Below are positions 15,843-23,589 of a DNA stretch of 64,000 nucleotides, one piece after another. The notes under the pieces were generated by a model, which searched no databases, was not told the origin of the DNA, and saw nothing but the letters and a program-made list of their open reading frames with translations. Position 1 is the first letter of the stretch. Each line of letters opens with the position of its first letter. Where the stretch lies: the NCBI GenBank assembly GCA_051954235.1, contig JBQCHY010000097.1, positions 31,148-95,147 of the forward strand. The letters run 5' to 3'. This DNA comes from 62-47 sp051954235 (GTDB lineage Bacteria; Pseudomonadota; Alphaproteobacteria; Rhizobiales; Xanthobacteraceae). Made by a program: the position numbers and the translations under genes.

Positions 15843-17381
15843 ATGGACCAACTCAGCAGCATGGACGCATCATTCCTGCATTTCGAAACGCCGGAAACGC
15901 CGATGCATGTCGGCAGCCTGATGCTGTTCGAATTGCCCGAAGGATACGACGGCGACTACTACGAAGACGTCAAGGCGATGCTTGGCAAGCGGCTGCATCT
16001 CGCAACGGTGCTGACGCGCAAGCTGGCGCCGATGCCGTTCGAACTGGCGGAGCCGGTCTGGATCGAGGACGACGACATCGATCTCGATTATCATGTGCGC
16101 ACTGTGACGTTGCGTCGCCCCGGCACCATGGCGCAACTCGAGCAACTCATTGCGCGGCTGCATTCGACGCTTCTCGACCGCAGCCGTCCGCTGTGGGAAA
16201 TGTATGTCATCGACGGCCTCGAGAACGGCCAGATGGCCTTCTATACCAAGGCGCATCACTCGGGCGTCGACGGCAAGGCCGGGGTCGAACTGGCGAAGGT
16301 GCTCTACGATACCTCGCCGAAGATTCGCGAAGTGCCGCCGCCGCGCCGCAAGCGGACGACGGGACAGTACCAGCTCGGTGTCACTGAGCTGCTGCAGGCC
16401 GCCGCAACCAACGCAGCGCAGCAGTATCGCAAGATCGCGGAAGCGCTGCCGACCGCAGCCAAGGCGTTCAGTACAGCCGCCAATGTGATTGCCAGCCAGC
16501 GCCTGCCGCAGGGCGAGCGTCAGTTGAATCTGGGTCTCGCGCCCAAGACCATCTTCAACGACTCGATTACCAACCAGCGCTCCTATACGACGATGTCGGT
16601 GCCGCTCGCTGACGTCAAGGAATTGGGCAAGCGGGTTGGCGGCACCGTCAACACCATCGTGATGGCGATGTGCTCGATCGCGCTGCATCGTTTCCTGAAG
16701 GAGCGCAACCTGCTGCCGAAGGAGCCGTTGATCGCGATGGTGCCGGTCAGCCTGCGCACCGAAGGCGACAGTGCGATGAACAACCAAGTGTCGGCGGTTC
16801 GGGTCGATCTCGCCACCGACATCAAGAACCTGCCGGATCGCTTCAAGGCGATCCATAATTCGTCGGAAGCGGCGAAGGCGGTGGTGCGCGAACTCAAGCC
16901 GGTGCTCGGGATGAATGTGCCGATCACCGGCGCGCCGTGGCTGATGACCGGGCTTGCCTCGCTGATGGGCCGCTCGAATCTGGCGAGCCGCGTTCCAGCG
17001 GCCGGCAACGTGCTGATCTCCAACGTTCCGGGTCCGCCGATGCCGCTGTATATGGCCGGCGCGCGGATGCTCCATTATTACCCGGTGTCGATCCCGTACC
17101 ATGGCAGCGCCCTGAATATCACGGTGCAGAGCTATGCCGGGCTGCTCGACTTCGGCGTGACGGCCTGTCGACGCGTGCTGTCGCAGGACGAATCCTACGA
17201 ACTCATCGAGCATCTTAAGAACGCGCTGAAGGAGATCGAGGCGCTGCCGCCGGTGACGGAGGCATCGGCCGCAGCCGCCGCGCCGCAGCCCGCCGAGTTG
17301 ACGATCGAACAGCCGAGTAAATCGTCGGGCAAGGCGAAGGCGGCTTCGGCTGCCAAGTCGGAAGCCTCGCGAGAAGCCTAA
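15843..17381 (+). CDS. Wax ester synthase/diacylglycerol acyltransferase (WS/DGAT) family
   Basis: 512 residues from ATG 15843, with GAGGGAGG upstream; family norm is about 460 plus variable tails. It begins MDQLSSMDASFLHFE, standard for the family. The acyltransfer motif HHSGVDG is intact (H138-G144). The second conserved motif, usually Asn-Asp, reads VNTIVMA (N270, T271). SNVPGPPMPLYMAGA near the C-terminus is typical. The last 40 residues are a low-complexity Ala/Ser/Lys tail. It would esterify acyl-CoA to an alcohol or diacylglycerol. It lies 140 bases after the ligase gene. Confidence 0.92.
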   Translation: MDQLSSMDASFLHFETPETPMHVGSLMLFELPEGYDGDYYEDVKAMLGKRLHLATVLTRKLAPMPFELAEPVWIEDDDIDLDYHVRTVTLRRPGTMAQLEQLIARLHSTLLDRSRPLWEMYVIDGLENGQMAFYTKAHHSGVDGKAGVELAKVLYDTSPKIREVPPPRRKRTTGQYQLGVTELLQAAATNAAQQYRKIAEALPTAAKAFSTAANVIASQRLPQGERQLNLGLAPKTIFNDSITNQRSYTTMSVPLADVKELGKRVGGTVNTIVMAMCSIALHRFLKERNLLPKEPLIAMVPVSLRTEGDSAMNNQVSAVRVDLATDIKNLPDRFKAIHNSSEAAKAVVRELKPVLGMNVPITGAPWLMTGLASLMGRSNLASRVPAAGNVLISNVPGPPMPLYMAGARMLHYYPVSIPYHGSALNITVQSYAGLLDFGVTACRRVLSQDESYELIEHLKNALKEIEALPPVTEASAAAAAPQPAELTIEQPSKSSGKAKAASAAKSEASREA

Positions 17382-17543
17382 CGCGCCGCTGCGACGGCCG
17401 TTGCGAAGCGATCCTCGAATGCCATTCGGGCATGGCTTTGTCGCGGCCGTTGCAGGGCGGGCTGAATGAACTTCAACGACCGGCCCTTCCGCAACGGAAG
17501 GCCATCGTTCACTGAATCAAGTTATCGGGTGGAGGGAACCAAA

Positions 17544-18890
17544 ATGCATCCTACGACGACGGGCAAGATGCCCCACGTGGCCGAGAGCGCACCGCTCAAC
17601 GCTCTGTTCTCCAAGATCAACTGGCGCATCATTCCGCTGCTGCTGATCGCCTACATGGTCGCGTATCTCGACCGCATCAACATCGGCTACGCGCAGTTGC
17701 AGATGAAGCAGACGCTGCCGTTCAGCGATGCGGTGTACGGCCTCGGCGCCGGCATCTTCTTCATCGGCTACTTCCTGTTTGAAGTGCCGAGCAACCTGCT
17801 GCTCGAGAAGATCGGCGCGCGCAAGACGCTGTTGCGCATCATGGTGCTGTGGGGCGCTGCCGCCGTCGCGATGATGTTCGTTTCGACGCCGACGCAGTTC
17901 TATGTCGTGCGCTTCCTGCTCGGCGCGTTCGAGGCCGGCTTCTTCCCAGGCGTCATCCTGTACTTCACCTACTGGTATCCGTCGGTGCGGCGCGGGCAGG
18001 TGATCGCGATCTTCATGTCGGCCACCACCATCATCTCGGTCATCGCCGGCCCGCTGTGCGGCAGCATCCTGAAGTATTTCGACGGCATCGCCGGCATGCA
18101 CGGCTGGCAGTGGCTGTTCCTGGTGCAGGGCCTGCCCGCGATCATTCTCGGTTTCCTCGTCTTTGTCCTGTTGCAGGACAAGCCGTCGCAGGCCAATTGG
18201 CTGTCGAGCGAGGAAAAGGCGCTGCATGCCGATCGCATGAGCCACGACGTCAAGGATGTCCAAGGTGAGCCCGCCGGTTCGTTCGCACAGTGCCTGCGCG
18301 ACCCGCGGGTCTACATCCTGTCGCTGGTATATTTCCTGCTGCTCGGCGCAACCTATGTCATGGTGTTCTGGCTGCCGACCCTGATCCAGAGCTGGGGCGT
18401 CAAGGACCTGTTCCTGATCGGCGTTTACGCCGCCATTCCCAACGCCGTCGGCGTCATCGGAATGATCCTGATCGGCCGCCACTCGGACAAGTGGCATGAA
18501 CGCCGCTGGCATTTCGCGGCCTGCGTCGGCATCGCGGCGGTCGGTCTGTTCCTCACGACGCTGCTGCAAGGCAACCTGGTGGGATCGATCATCGCGCTGT
18601 CCTTCGCCGTGATCGGCATCGCGTCGGCGACGCCGCTGTTCTTCGCGCTCATCAGCGAATATCTCTCCGCCGGCGCGGCCGCCGGCGGTCTCGCGCTGAT
18701 CAGCAGTCTCGGTAACCTGGGGCCGGCGGTCAGCCCGTCGATCAACGGGTTCATCATCAAGAACACCGGCGACAACATCTACAGCATGTACTTCGTGATG
18801 GGGCTCTACATCCTGTCCGGTCTGTTGCTGCTGCTGGCGATTCGGCCGCTCGCGACCGCGCGCGGTGCAATGCCGGCTCCGGCGCATTGA
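17544..18890 (+). CDS. MFS transporter, anion:cation symporter (ACS) type
   Basis: 448 residues from ATG 17544, which has GGAGGGA upstream. Twelve predicted membrane helices; first-helix motif YMVAYLDRINIGYAQLQM and FEVPSNLLLEKIGARKTLLRIM are typical of the ACS family (phthalate, tartrate, glucarate and similar organic acids). A cytoplasmic loop lies near residues 200-245. It is the only obvious carrier in this stretch and may import the organic acid used by nearby enzymes, but it lies 160 bases after the acyltransferase gene and is followed by its own terminator, so it is probably a separate unit. Confidence 0.92.
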   Translation: MHPTTTGKMPHVAESAPLNALFSKINWRIIPLLLIAYMVAYLDRINIGYAQLQMKQTLPFSDAVYGLGAGIFFIGYFLFEVPSNLLLEKIGARKTLLRIMVLWGAAAVAMMFVSTPTQFYVVRFLLGAFEAGFFPGVILYFTYWYPSVRRGQVIAIFMSATTIISVIAGPLCGSILKYFDGIAGMHGWQWLFLVQGLPAIILGFLVFVLLQDKPSQANWLSSEEKALHADRMSHDVKDVQGEPAGSFAQCLRDPRVYILSLVYFLLLGATYVMVFWLPTLIQSWGVKDLFLIGVYAAIPNAVGVIGMILIGRHSDKWHERRWHFAACVGIAAVGLFLTTLLQGNLVGSIIALSFAVIGIASATPLFFALISEYLSAGAAAGGLALISSLGNLGPAVSPSINGFIIKNTGDNIYSMYFVMGLYILSGLLLLLAIRPLATARGAMPAPAH

Positions 18891-18917
18891 CGGCATTGTC
18901 GTCATCGATCGAAACCG

Positions 18918-18942
18918 AGGCCGCCCCATGGGGCGGCCTTTG
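18918..18942 (+). terminator. Perfect 22-base palindrome, likely terminator after the MFS gene
   Basis: AGGCCGCCCCA/TGGGGCGGCCT forms an 11-bp perfect stem starting 27 bases after the MFS stop codon, followed by only a short TTG run. It also lies just upstream of the first possible start codon of the GNAT gene. Confidence 0.6.
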
Positions 18943-18945
18943 CCA

Positions 18946-19581
18946 ATGACGATCCGCAACGATGTTCCAACGTCTTCGATGGAAGCTTGCACGCCGATGG
19001 ACCTCAACGCGCTGACGCGAGAGATGCCCGAAGATGAGCGCCCAAGATTGCTGGCCCATCTTCTGGCGCTGGGGTCGGAGGATCGTCATCTCAGGTTCGG
19101 CCACGTGTTGTCTGACGACGGCATCCGCAAATATGTCGAGAGCATCGATCTGTCGCGCGACGTGGTGTTCGTGGTGACTGATGCTGAGCTGGCGGTGATC
19201 GGCGCCGCGCATCTCGCACGCAAGGAGAACGACGCCGAACTCGGCGTGTCGGTTCTGCCCGAATATCGCGGGCGTGGCATCGGCGCGGCGCTGCTGGAGC
19301 GCTCGGCGGCGCGGGTGCGCAATTGGGGCGTCCGCGTGCTGTTCATGAATTGTCTGGTCGAGAACGCTACGATGATGAATCTCGCGCGCAAGCAAGGCAT
19401 GAAGATCGTTGTGTCCGGCGCCGACGCCGAGGCTTTTGTGAAGCTTCCGCGCGGCGACCTTGCGAGTTTCGCCAGCGAGGCCGTCGCCGAGCATCTTGGC
19501 CTGTTCGATCACGCGCTGAAATCAGGATGGCAGGCGCTGCACGGTCGTTTTGCGTCGCCGACCGATTCGTCCAAAGCTTAA
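18946..19581 (+). CDS. GNAT-family N-acetyltransferase
   Basis: 211 residues if ATG 18946 is used; ATG 18997 (GGAAG 11 bases upstream) would give 194 and fits domain start better, so the true start is uncertain. GNAT landmarks: ELAVIGAAHLARKENDAELGVSV (strands 2-4), the acetyl-CoA-binding loop YRGRGIGAALLERS, and LFMNCLVENATMMNLARKQG. The N-terminal LLALGSEDRHLRFG is common in GNATs annotated as acting on unknown small molecules or proteins. It is close to the SDR gene 26 bases downstream and may be translated with it. Substrate unknown. Confidence 0.87.
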   Translation: MTIRNDVPTSSMEACTPMDLNALTREMPEDERPRLLAHLLALGSEDRHLRFGHVLSDDGIRKYVESIDLSRDVVFVVTDAELAVIGAAHLARKENDAELGVSVLPEYRGRGIGAALLERSAARVRNWGVRVLFMNCLVENATMMNLARKQGMKIVVSGADAEAFVKLPRGDLASFASEAVAEHLGLFDHALKSGWQALHGRFASPTDSSKA

Positions 19582-19607
19582 CGCGTCGAAAGCAGGAGAG
19601 GGACGCC

Positions 19608-20402
19608 ATGGCAACGAATGAAAACGAAGGACAATGCGCACTGGTGACCGGCGCATCCGCCGGCATCGGGCAAGAACTGGCGCGGGTTCTCGCCGCCAAC
19701 AAGTTCAATCTCGTTTTGCTGGCACGCAGCCGCGACAAGCTGCAAGAGCTTGCCAACGAATTGTCCGCGGCGCACGGCGTCCGCACCACCATCGTTCCAG
19801 CGGATCTCAGCGAACCCGGCGCGGCGGAGGCGGTGTTCCAGGCGGTGCGCGATGCCGGAACGCAGATCGATCTTCTGGTCAACAATGCCGGGTTGCTGAT
19901 GGAGGGGCGCTTCAACGCGCTGGATCTCGACAAACAGTTGCAGCTTCTGCAGGTCAATATCGTCGCCATGACGGCGATGACGCATCTGTTCCTGGCGCCG
20001 ATGCTGGAGCGTAAGCGCGGTCGCATTCTCAACGTCGCGTCCATCGCGTCGTTCATGCCGGTGCCTAATCTCGCGGTCTATGCCGCGTCCAAGGCTTACG
20101 TGCGTTCGTTCGGCGATGCGCTGTTTCAGGAATTGAGCGGCAGCGGCATCACTGTGACGACGCTCTGTCCCGGCGTGACCGACACCGGCATGGTGCAGGG
20201 CACCGATCTCGGCAGCGTGCCGAGCGTGATGATCATGGACCCCAAAAGTGTGGCGCTGGAGGGCTATCGCGCCTGCATGGCCGGCAAGCCGGTGCACATC
20301 GCGGGCCTCGCCAACGAGCTTGCGATGCAGTGGATCAAGTATCAGCCGAGCTGGCTGGTGCGGGCGGTCGGCAGCGTGCTGAGCAAGGGGCGCGACAAGT
20401 GA
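19608..20402 (+). CDS. SDR-family oxidoreductase (YqjQ/DltE-like)
   Basis: 264 residues from ATG 19608, with CAGGAGAGGG upstream. TGASAGIGQELARVLAANKF, NNAGLLMEGRFN, Ser in LNVASIASF, Tyr/Lys in YAASKAYVRSFGDAL, then VTTLCPGVTDTGM. The form ending in CPG(x)TDT without a terminal GQ-x-x-VDGG marks the classical SDR branch of DltE/YqjQ-like and retinol-dehydrogenase-like proteins, often acting on acyl or lipid substrates. About 40 hydrophobic-basic C-terminal residues (WIKYQPSWLVRAVGSVLS) may associate with membrane. Confidence 0.9.
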   Translation: MATNENEGQCALVTGASAGIGQELARVLAANKFNLVLLARSRDKLQELANELSAAHGVRTTIVPADLSEPGAAEAVFQAVRDAGTQIDLLVNNAGLLMEGRFNALDLDKQLQLLQVNIVAMTAMTHLFLAPMLERKRGRILNVASIASFMPVPNLAVYAASKAYVRSFGDALFQELSGSGITVTTLCPGVTDTGMVQGTDLGSVPSVMIMDPKSVALEGYRACMAGKPVHIAGLANELAMQWIKYQPSWLVRAVGSVLSKGRDK

Positions 20403-20497
20403 CGTCACCATCTCGTTGCGATACCTGACGCGACTAGCTAACGCCAATGCCAATATGGATGCGATTGCGCGCAATTGCATGCAGGAGAGAGTGACGC

Positions 20498-21022
20498 ATG
20501 GATATCGACGCCATTTCGATTGGGAAAAACCCACCAGACGAAGTCAATGTGCTGATCGAGGTGCCGATCGGCGGTGAGCCGATCAAATATGAGATCGACA
20601 AGAAAGCCGGCACGCTGGTGGTCGACCGTTTCCTCTACACGCCGATGCGTTATCCGGGAAACTATGGTTTCATTCCGCACACGCTGTCGCAGGACGGCGA
20701 TCCATGCGACGTGCTGGTCGCCAATACGCGGCCGATCACGCCAGGCGCGGTCATCGCGGTGCGTCCCATCGGCGTGCTGCGGATGACCGACGAGGCTGGC
20801 GGCGACGAAAAGATCGTCGCGGTGCCGGCGGCGCGGCTGACACAGCGTTACGCGCACATCAAGAACTATACCGATCTGCCGGAGATCGCTTGCCGCCAGA
20901 TCGAACACTTCTTCGCCCACTACAAGGATCTCGAACCGGGCAAATGGGTGAAGTGCGACGGCTGGGGTGACGCCGACGAAGCGCGTCGGCTGATCGTTGA
21001 AGGAATTGCACGCGCCAAGTAA
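20498..21022 (+). CDS. ppa: Inorganic diphosphatase, family I
   Basis: 174 residues from ATG 20498, the usual bacterial length. It hydrolyses pyrophosphate to two phosphates in the cytosol, driving biosynthetic reactions such as the acyl-CoA ligase step. All active-site segments are visible: IEVPIGGEPIKYEIDK, the general Tyr/Asn region MRYPGNYGFIPHT, the metal-binding signature DGDPCDVLV and the C-terminal KNYTDLPE and HYKDLEPGKW. A monocistronic layout is likely, with a repeat element 58 bases downstream. Confidence 0.97.
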   Translation: MDIDAISIGKNPPDEVNVLIEVPIGGEPIKYEIDKKAGTLVVDRFLYTPMRYPGNYGFIPHTLSQDGDPCDVLVANTRPITPGAVIAVRPIGVLRMTDEAGGDEKIVAVPAARLTQRYAHIKNYTDLPEIACRQIEHFFAHYKDLEPGKWVKCDGWGDADEARRLIVEGIARAK

Positions 21023-21080
21023 GATCGGCCGTCACTTGGAGAGGCTGATTCAGAATGCAGCAAAAAAGCAGTCCTTATCT

Positions 21081-21166
21081 CCGTCATTGCGAGGAGCGCA
21101 GCGACGAAGCAATCCAGCCCTTACTTTGTGACCTTCTGGATTGCTTCGCTTCGCTCGCAATGACGG
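21081..21166. repeat. Palindromic intergenic repeat, family A, copy 3
   Basis: CCGTCATTGCGAGGAGCGCA with GACGAAGCAATCCAG at left; CTGGATTGCTTCGCTTCGC with TCGCAATGACGG at right; spacer of about 25 bases. It lies between ppa and an alpha/beta-hydrolase gene. Confidence 0.87.
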
Positions 21167-21262
21167 AGATGCGCGTTTATCTGCCGTCTCTCTCTGTCAG
21201 TCTCTCAGGATAACACCACCACCAAAACTCTATCGCATCATGTCCTAAGGAGTGAACTGCTT

Positions 21263-22174
21263 ATGCCTACAGTTGCCGCGAACGGAATCGAAATTGCCTA
21301 CGACGAATTTGGCGATGCGAAAGCGCCGGTCATTCTGCTGATCATGGGCCTCGGCACCCAGATGATCGCGTGGCCAGTTCCGTTCTGCGAGGCGCTGGTC
21401 GCGCGTGGTTTCCGCGTGGTGCGGTTCGACAATCGCGACATCGGTCTCTCCACCAAGTTTGACAGCGTCGGTCCGGTGGACGTGGTCGGCGGCTTCACCC
21501 GCGCGCTGGCCGGCGAGCCGGTCGACGCGCCTTACAACCTGAACGACATGGCGGCCGATGCCGTCGGCCTGATGGACAAGTTGGGAATCGCGCGCGCCCA
21601 CATCGTCGGCGCCTCGATGGGCGGTATGATTGCGCAGGTGGTCGCCGCCAAATATCCCGACCGCACGCGCAGTCTGGTGTCGATCATGTCGTCGAGCGGC
21701 GATCCGGGCCTCCCGCCGGGCAAGCCCGAAGCCATCGCTGCGCTGCTGGCGCCGCGCCCCGATGCCGCTGACCGCGAGGCCGTCATCACCCATGGCATGA
21801 AGGTCTATCGCGTCATCGGCAGCCCCGGCTTTCCGACTTCCGACGCCGAGCTTCGCGTCAAGATCGAGCAATCCACCGATCGCTCCTATTATCCGGTCGG
21901 CGTCGGGCGTCAGTTGATGGCCGTCCTTGCCTCGGGGAGCCGTGTCGAGTTGCTGAAAACCATCGCGGCGCCAACGCTGGTGCTGCACGGCGCCGACGAT
22001 CCACTGGTGCCGGTCGAAGCCGGGCAGGACACCGCGAAGCATGTCTCCGGATCGAAGCTGACCGTCGTGCCGGGCATGGGGCACGATCTTGCGCCTGGCC
22101 TGGTGCCGATCCTGGTCGAAGCCATCGCGGATCACTGCCACGCGGCCGACCATCAGCCGCAGCCGGCCGAGTGA
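21263..22174 (+). CDS. Alpha/beta-fold hydrolase (RdmC/esterase-like)
   Basis: 303 residues from ATG 21263, with TAAGGAG upstream. Oxyanion region ILLIMGLGTQMIAWP, nucleophile elbow IVGASMGGMIAQVVAA (Ser), acid in VLHGADDPLVP, and His in VPGMGHDLAPG complete a classical triad. The segment FDNRDIGLSTKFD places it with aclacinomycin-methylesterase-like and EstC-like hydrolases. No signal peptide. It is bordered by repeats on both sides and seems to be a single-gene unit. Substrate unknown. Confidence 0.92.
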   Translation: MPTVAANGIEIAYDEFGDAKAPVILLIMGLGTQMIAWPVPFCEALVARGFRVVRFDNRDIGLSTKFDSVGPVDVVGGFTRALAGEPVDAPYNLNDMAADAVGLMDKLGIARAHIVGASMGGMIAQVVAAKYPDRTRSLVSIMSSSGDPGLPPGKPEAIAALLAPRPDAADREAVITHGMKVYRVIGSPGFPTSDAELRVKIEQSTDRSYYPVGVGRQLMAVLASGSRVELLKTIAAPTLVLHGADDPLVPVEAGQDTAKHVSGSKLTVVPGMGHDLAPGLVPILVEAIADHCHAADHQPQPAE

Positions 22175-22198
22175 CGCGATATCGCGCAACTCGAAGAT

Positions 22199-22335
22199 CG
22201 TCGTCCCCGCACAGGCGGGGACCCATAACCCCTGGCGGTCGAGGTGAGAGCGAAGTCTGTCCGTCAACGCATTACGACCACCACCCACATTATTAGCGAC
22301 ACGGCGTATGGGTCCCCGTCTTCGCGGGGACGACG
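22199..22335. repeat. Palindromic intergenic repeat, family B (two nested hairpins)
   Basis: Outer arms CGTCGTCCCCGC and GCGGGGACGACG enclose two smaller hairpins: CCCCGC-ACAG-GCGGGG followed by ACCCATA, and TATGGGT followed by CCCCG-TCTT-CGGGG-like pairing. The whole forms one long inverted repeat about 137 bases long. It is unrelated in sequence to family A. Confidence 0.8.
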
Positions 22336-22398
22336 CCGTAGGTGTTATAGCGACGTGCACGCGCTGCGACGTCATTCTGCCACTGAAGGAGACAATCG

Positions 22399-23172
22399 AT
22401 GGCACGAGACAGCAAGACGGTGAAAGCGCCGTCACTTGCCCTGCTGGCGACCGAGGGGCGCGGGTTGCTGGATATTCCGGCGCTGCTCGCCGCCGCGCCG
22501 TTCCTCGCCACCGCGCCGCGCGGGCAGCCGCATCCGGTGATGGTGCTGCCCGGCCTCGGCGCCGACGACACGTCTACCGTCGCCATTCGCGGCTTTCTCG
22601 AGCGTCTCGGATATAAGGTTCAGGGCTGGGGGCGCGGACGTAACGTTCGCGCGCCGGATTCCGATCTCGTCTCGATCGCCGAGCAGGTCAAGAAGCTCCA
22701 CGCGGAGTCGGGCGAGAAGGTTAGCCTGATCGGTTGGAGCCGCGGCGGCATCATCGCGCGCGAGGTGGCGCGGCATGTGCCTGATGCCGTGCGTCTGGTG
22801 GTGACGCTCGGCAGTCCGTTCGCCGCACCCGGCGCGAGTAACGTCAAGACGATCTGGCGTGTCCTCACCGGCCAGAAATACGAACCCCCGACGGAGGAGC
22901 GGATCAGCCGGCTGGCGCAGCCGATCCCGGTGCCCTCGACGTCGATTTACACCCGCGCCGACGGCGTGGTGGCGTGGCAGGCCTGTCTTGAGGAAGACGG
23001 CCCGAAGCGCGAGAACATCGAAGTGATCACCACGCATATCGGGCTGGGCTTCCACGCGCCGGCGCTATGGGTGATCGCCGACCGTCTCGCACAGCCGCTG
23101 GGAAGCTGGAAGCCGTTCCGTCCGAACGCACTGGTCGCGCCCTGGTTTCCACGGCAACGCCGGGCGACGTAA
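22399..23172 (+). CDS. Alpha/beta-hydrolase, lipase-like, paralogue of the 11717 gene product
   Basis: 257 residues from ATG 22399, with GGAG upstream (AAGGAGACAATCG). Shares its layout with the hydrolase at 11717: GQPHPVMVLPGLGADDTST, nucleophile elbow SLIGWSRGGIIAREVA, VVTLGSPFAAPGASN, YTRADGVVAWQ and a late His in THIGLGFHAP. The elbow reads GWSRGG rather than GWSLGG. No signal peptide. It is probably a housekeeping relative acting on cytosolic lipid esters; it lacks the AraC-type promoter of its paralogue. Confidence 0.88.
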   Translation: MARDSKTVKAPSLALLATEGRGLLDIPALLAAAPFLATAPRGQPHPVMVLPGLGADDTSTVAIRGFLERLGYKVQGWGRGRNVRAPDSDLVSIAEQVKKLHAESGEKVSLIGWSRGGIIAREVARHVPDAVRLVVTLGSPFAAPGASNVKTIWRVLTGQKYEPPTEERISRLAQPIPVPSTSIYTRADGVVAWQACLEEDGPKRENIEVITTHIGLGFHAPALWVIADRLAQPLGSWKPFRPNALVAPWFPRQRRAT

Positions 23173-23235
23173 AGTTGTTGGCGCTGCTGATTGGTGCTTT
23201 GTGAGCTCGAATTCCTATTCGCGTCATCCTCTCCT

Positions 23236-23352
23236 CGTCATTGCGAGAAGTACCCTGATCAGTGCTTCGTGCTGTCCGGGCACAGGCTCCGCGACGAAGC
23301 GATCCAGACTCTTGAAGAAAGACTGGATTGCTTCGCTTCGCTCGTAACAACG
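23236..23352. repeat. Palindromic intergenic repeat, family A, copy 4 (long form)
   Basis: Arms as in the other copies (CGTCATTGCGAGAAG... GACGAAGCGATCCAG; CTGGATTGCTTCGCTTCGC... CGTAACAACG), but the left arm is expanded by about 30 bases including GTGCTTCGTGCTGTCCGGG, and the right end has drifted (CGTAACAACG for CGCAATGACG). Confidence 0.8.
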
Positions 23353-23364
23353 AATATTCCTCTC

Positions 23365-23454
23365 CGTCATGGCCGGACTTGTTCCGGTCATCCACGTCTT
23401 TGACGATGCACGGATAGAAAGACATGGATGCCCGTGACGAGCACGGGCATGACG
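23365..23454. repeat. Palindromic intergenic repeat, family C
   Basis: CGTCATGGCCGGACTTGTTC at left and GCACGGGCATGACG at right, with inner complementary ATCCACGTCTT and AAGACATGGAT. A third repeat family, directly after the long family A copy. Confidence 0.75.
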
Positions 23455-23589
23455 TTGCGCTAGTGAACAGGTCAGCTCGCATTCTATGGCGCTGGAGCGA
23501 TCATGCGCCCGTCCGCCGAATGAACGCCTTGGCGCATCCGGCGCGCCGGTGCTAAGGCTGGCCCATACAACCAGGGGCGGGCGACCAGC

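Larger units (their letters stand above)
23173..23589. other. 417-base intergenic region filled mostly by two repeats
   Basis: Between the hydrolase and DUF3422 genes. It holds a long family A copy (23236-23352) and a family C repeat (23365-23454). The remaining 130 bases before 23590 show no gene or clear promoter. Confidence 0.7.

Noticed and set aside
17517..19007. Long minus-strand open frame opposite the MFS gene (496 codons)
   Set aside because: Sequence is rich in Arg, Asp, Gln and His without helices or motifs; the plus strand is an obvious transporter.
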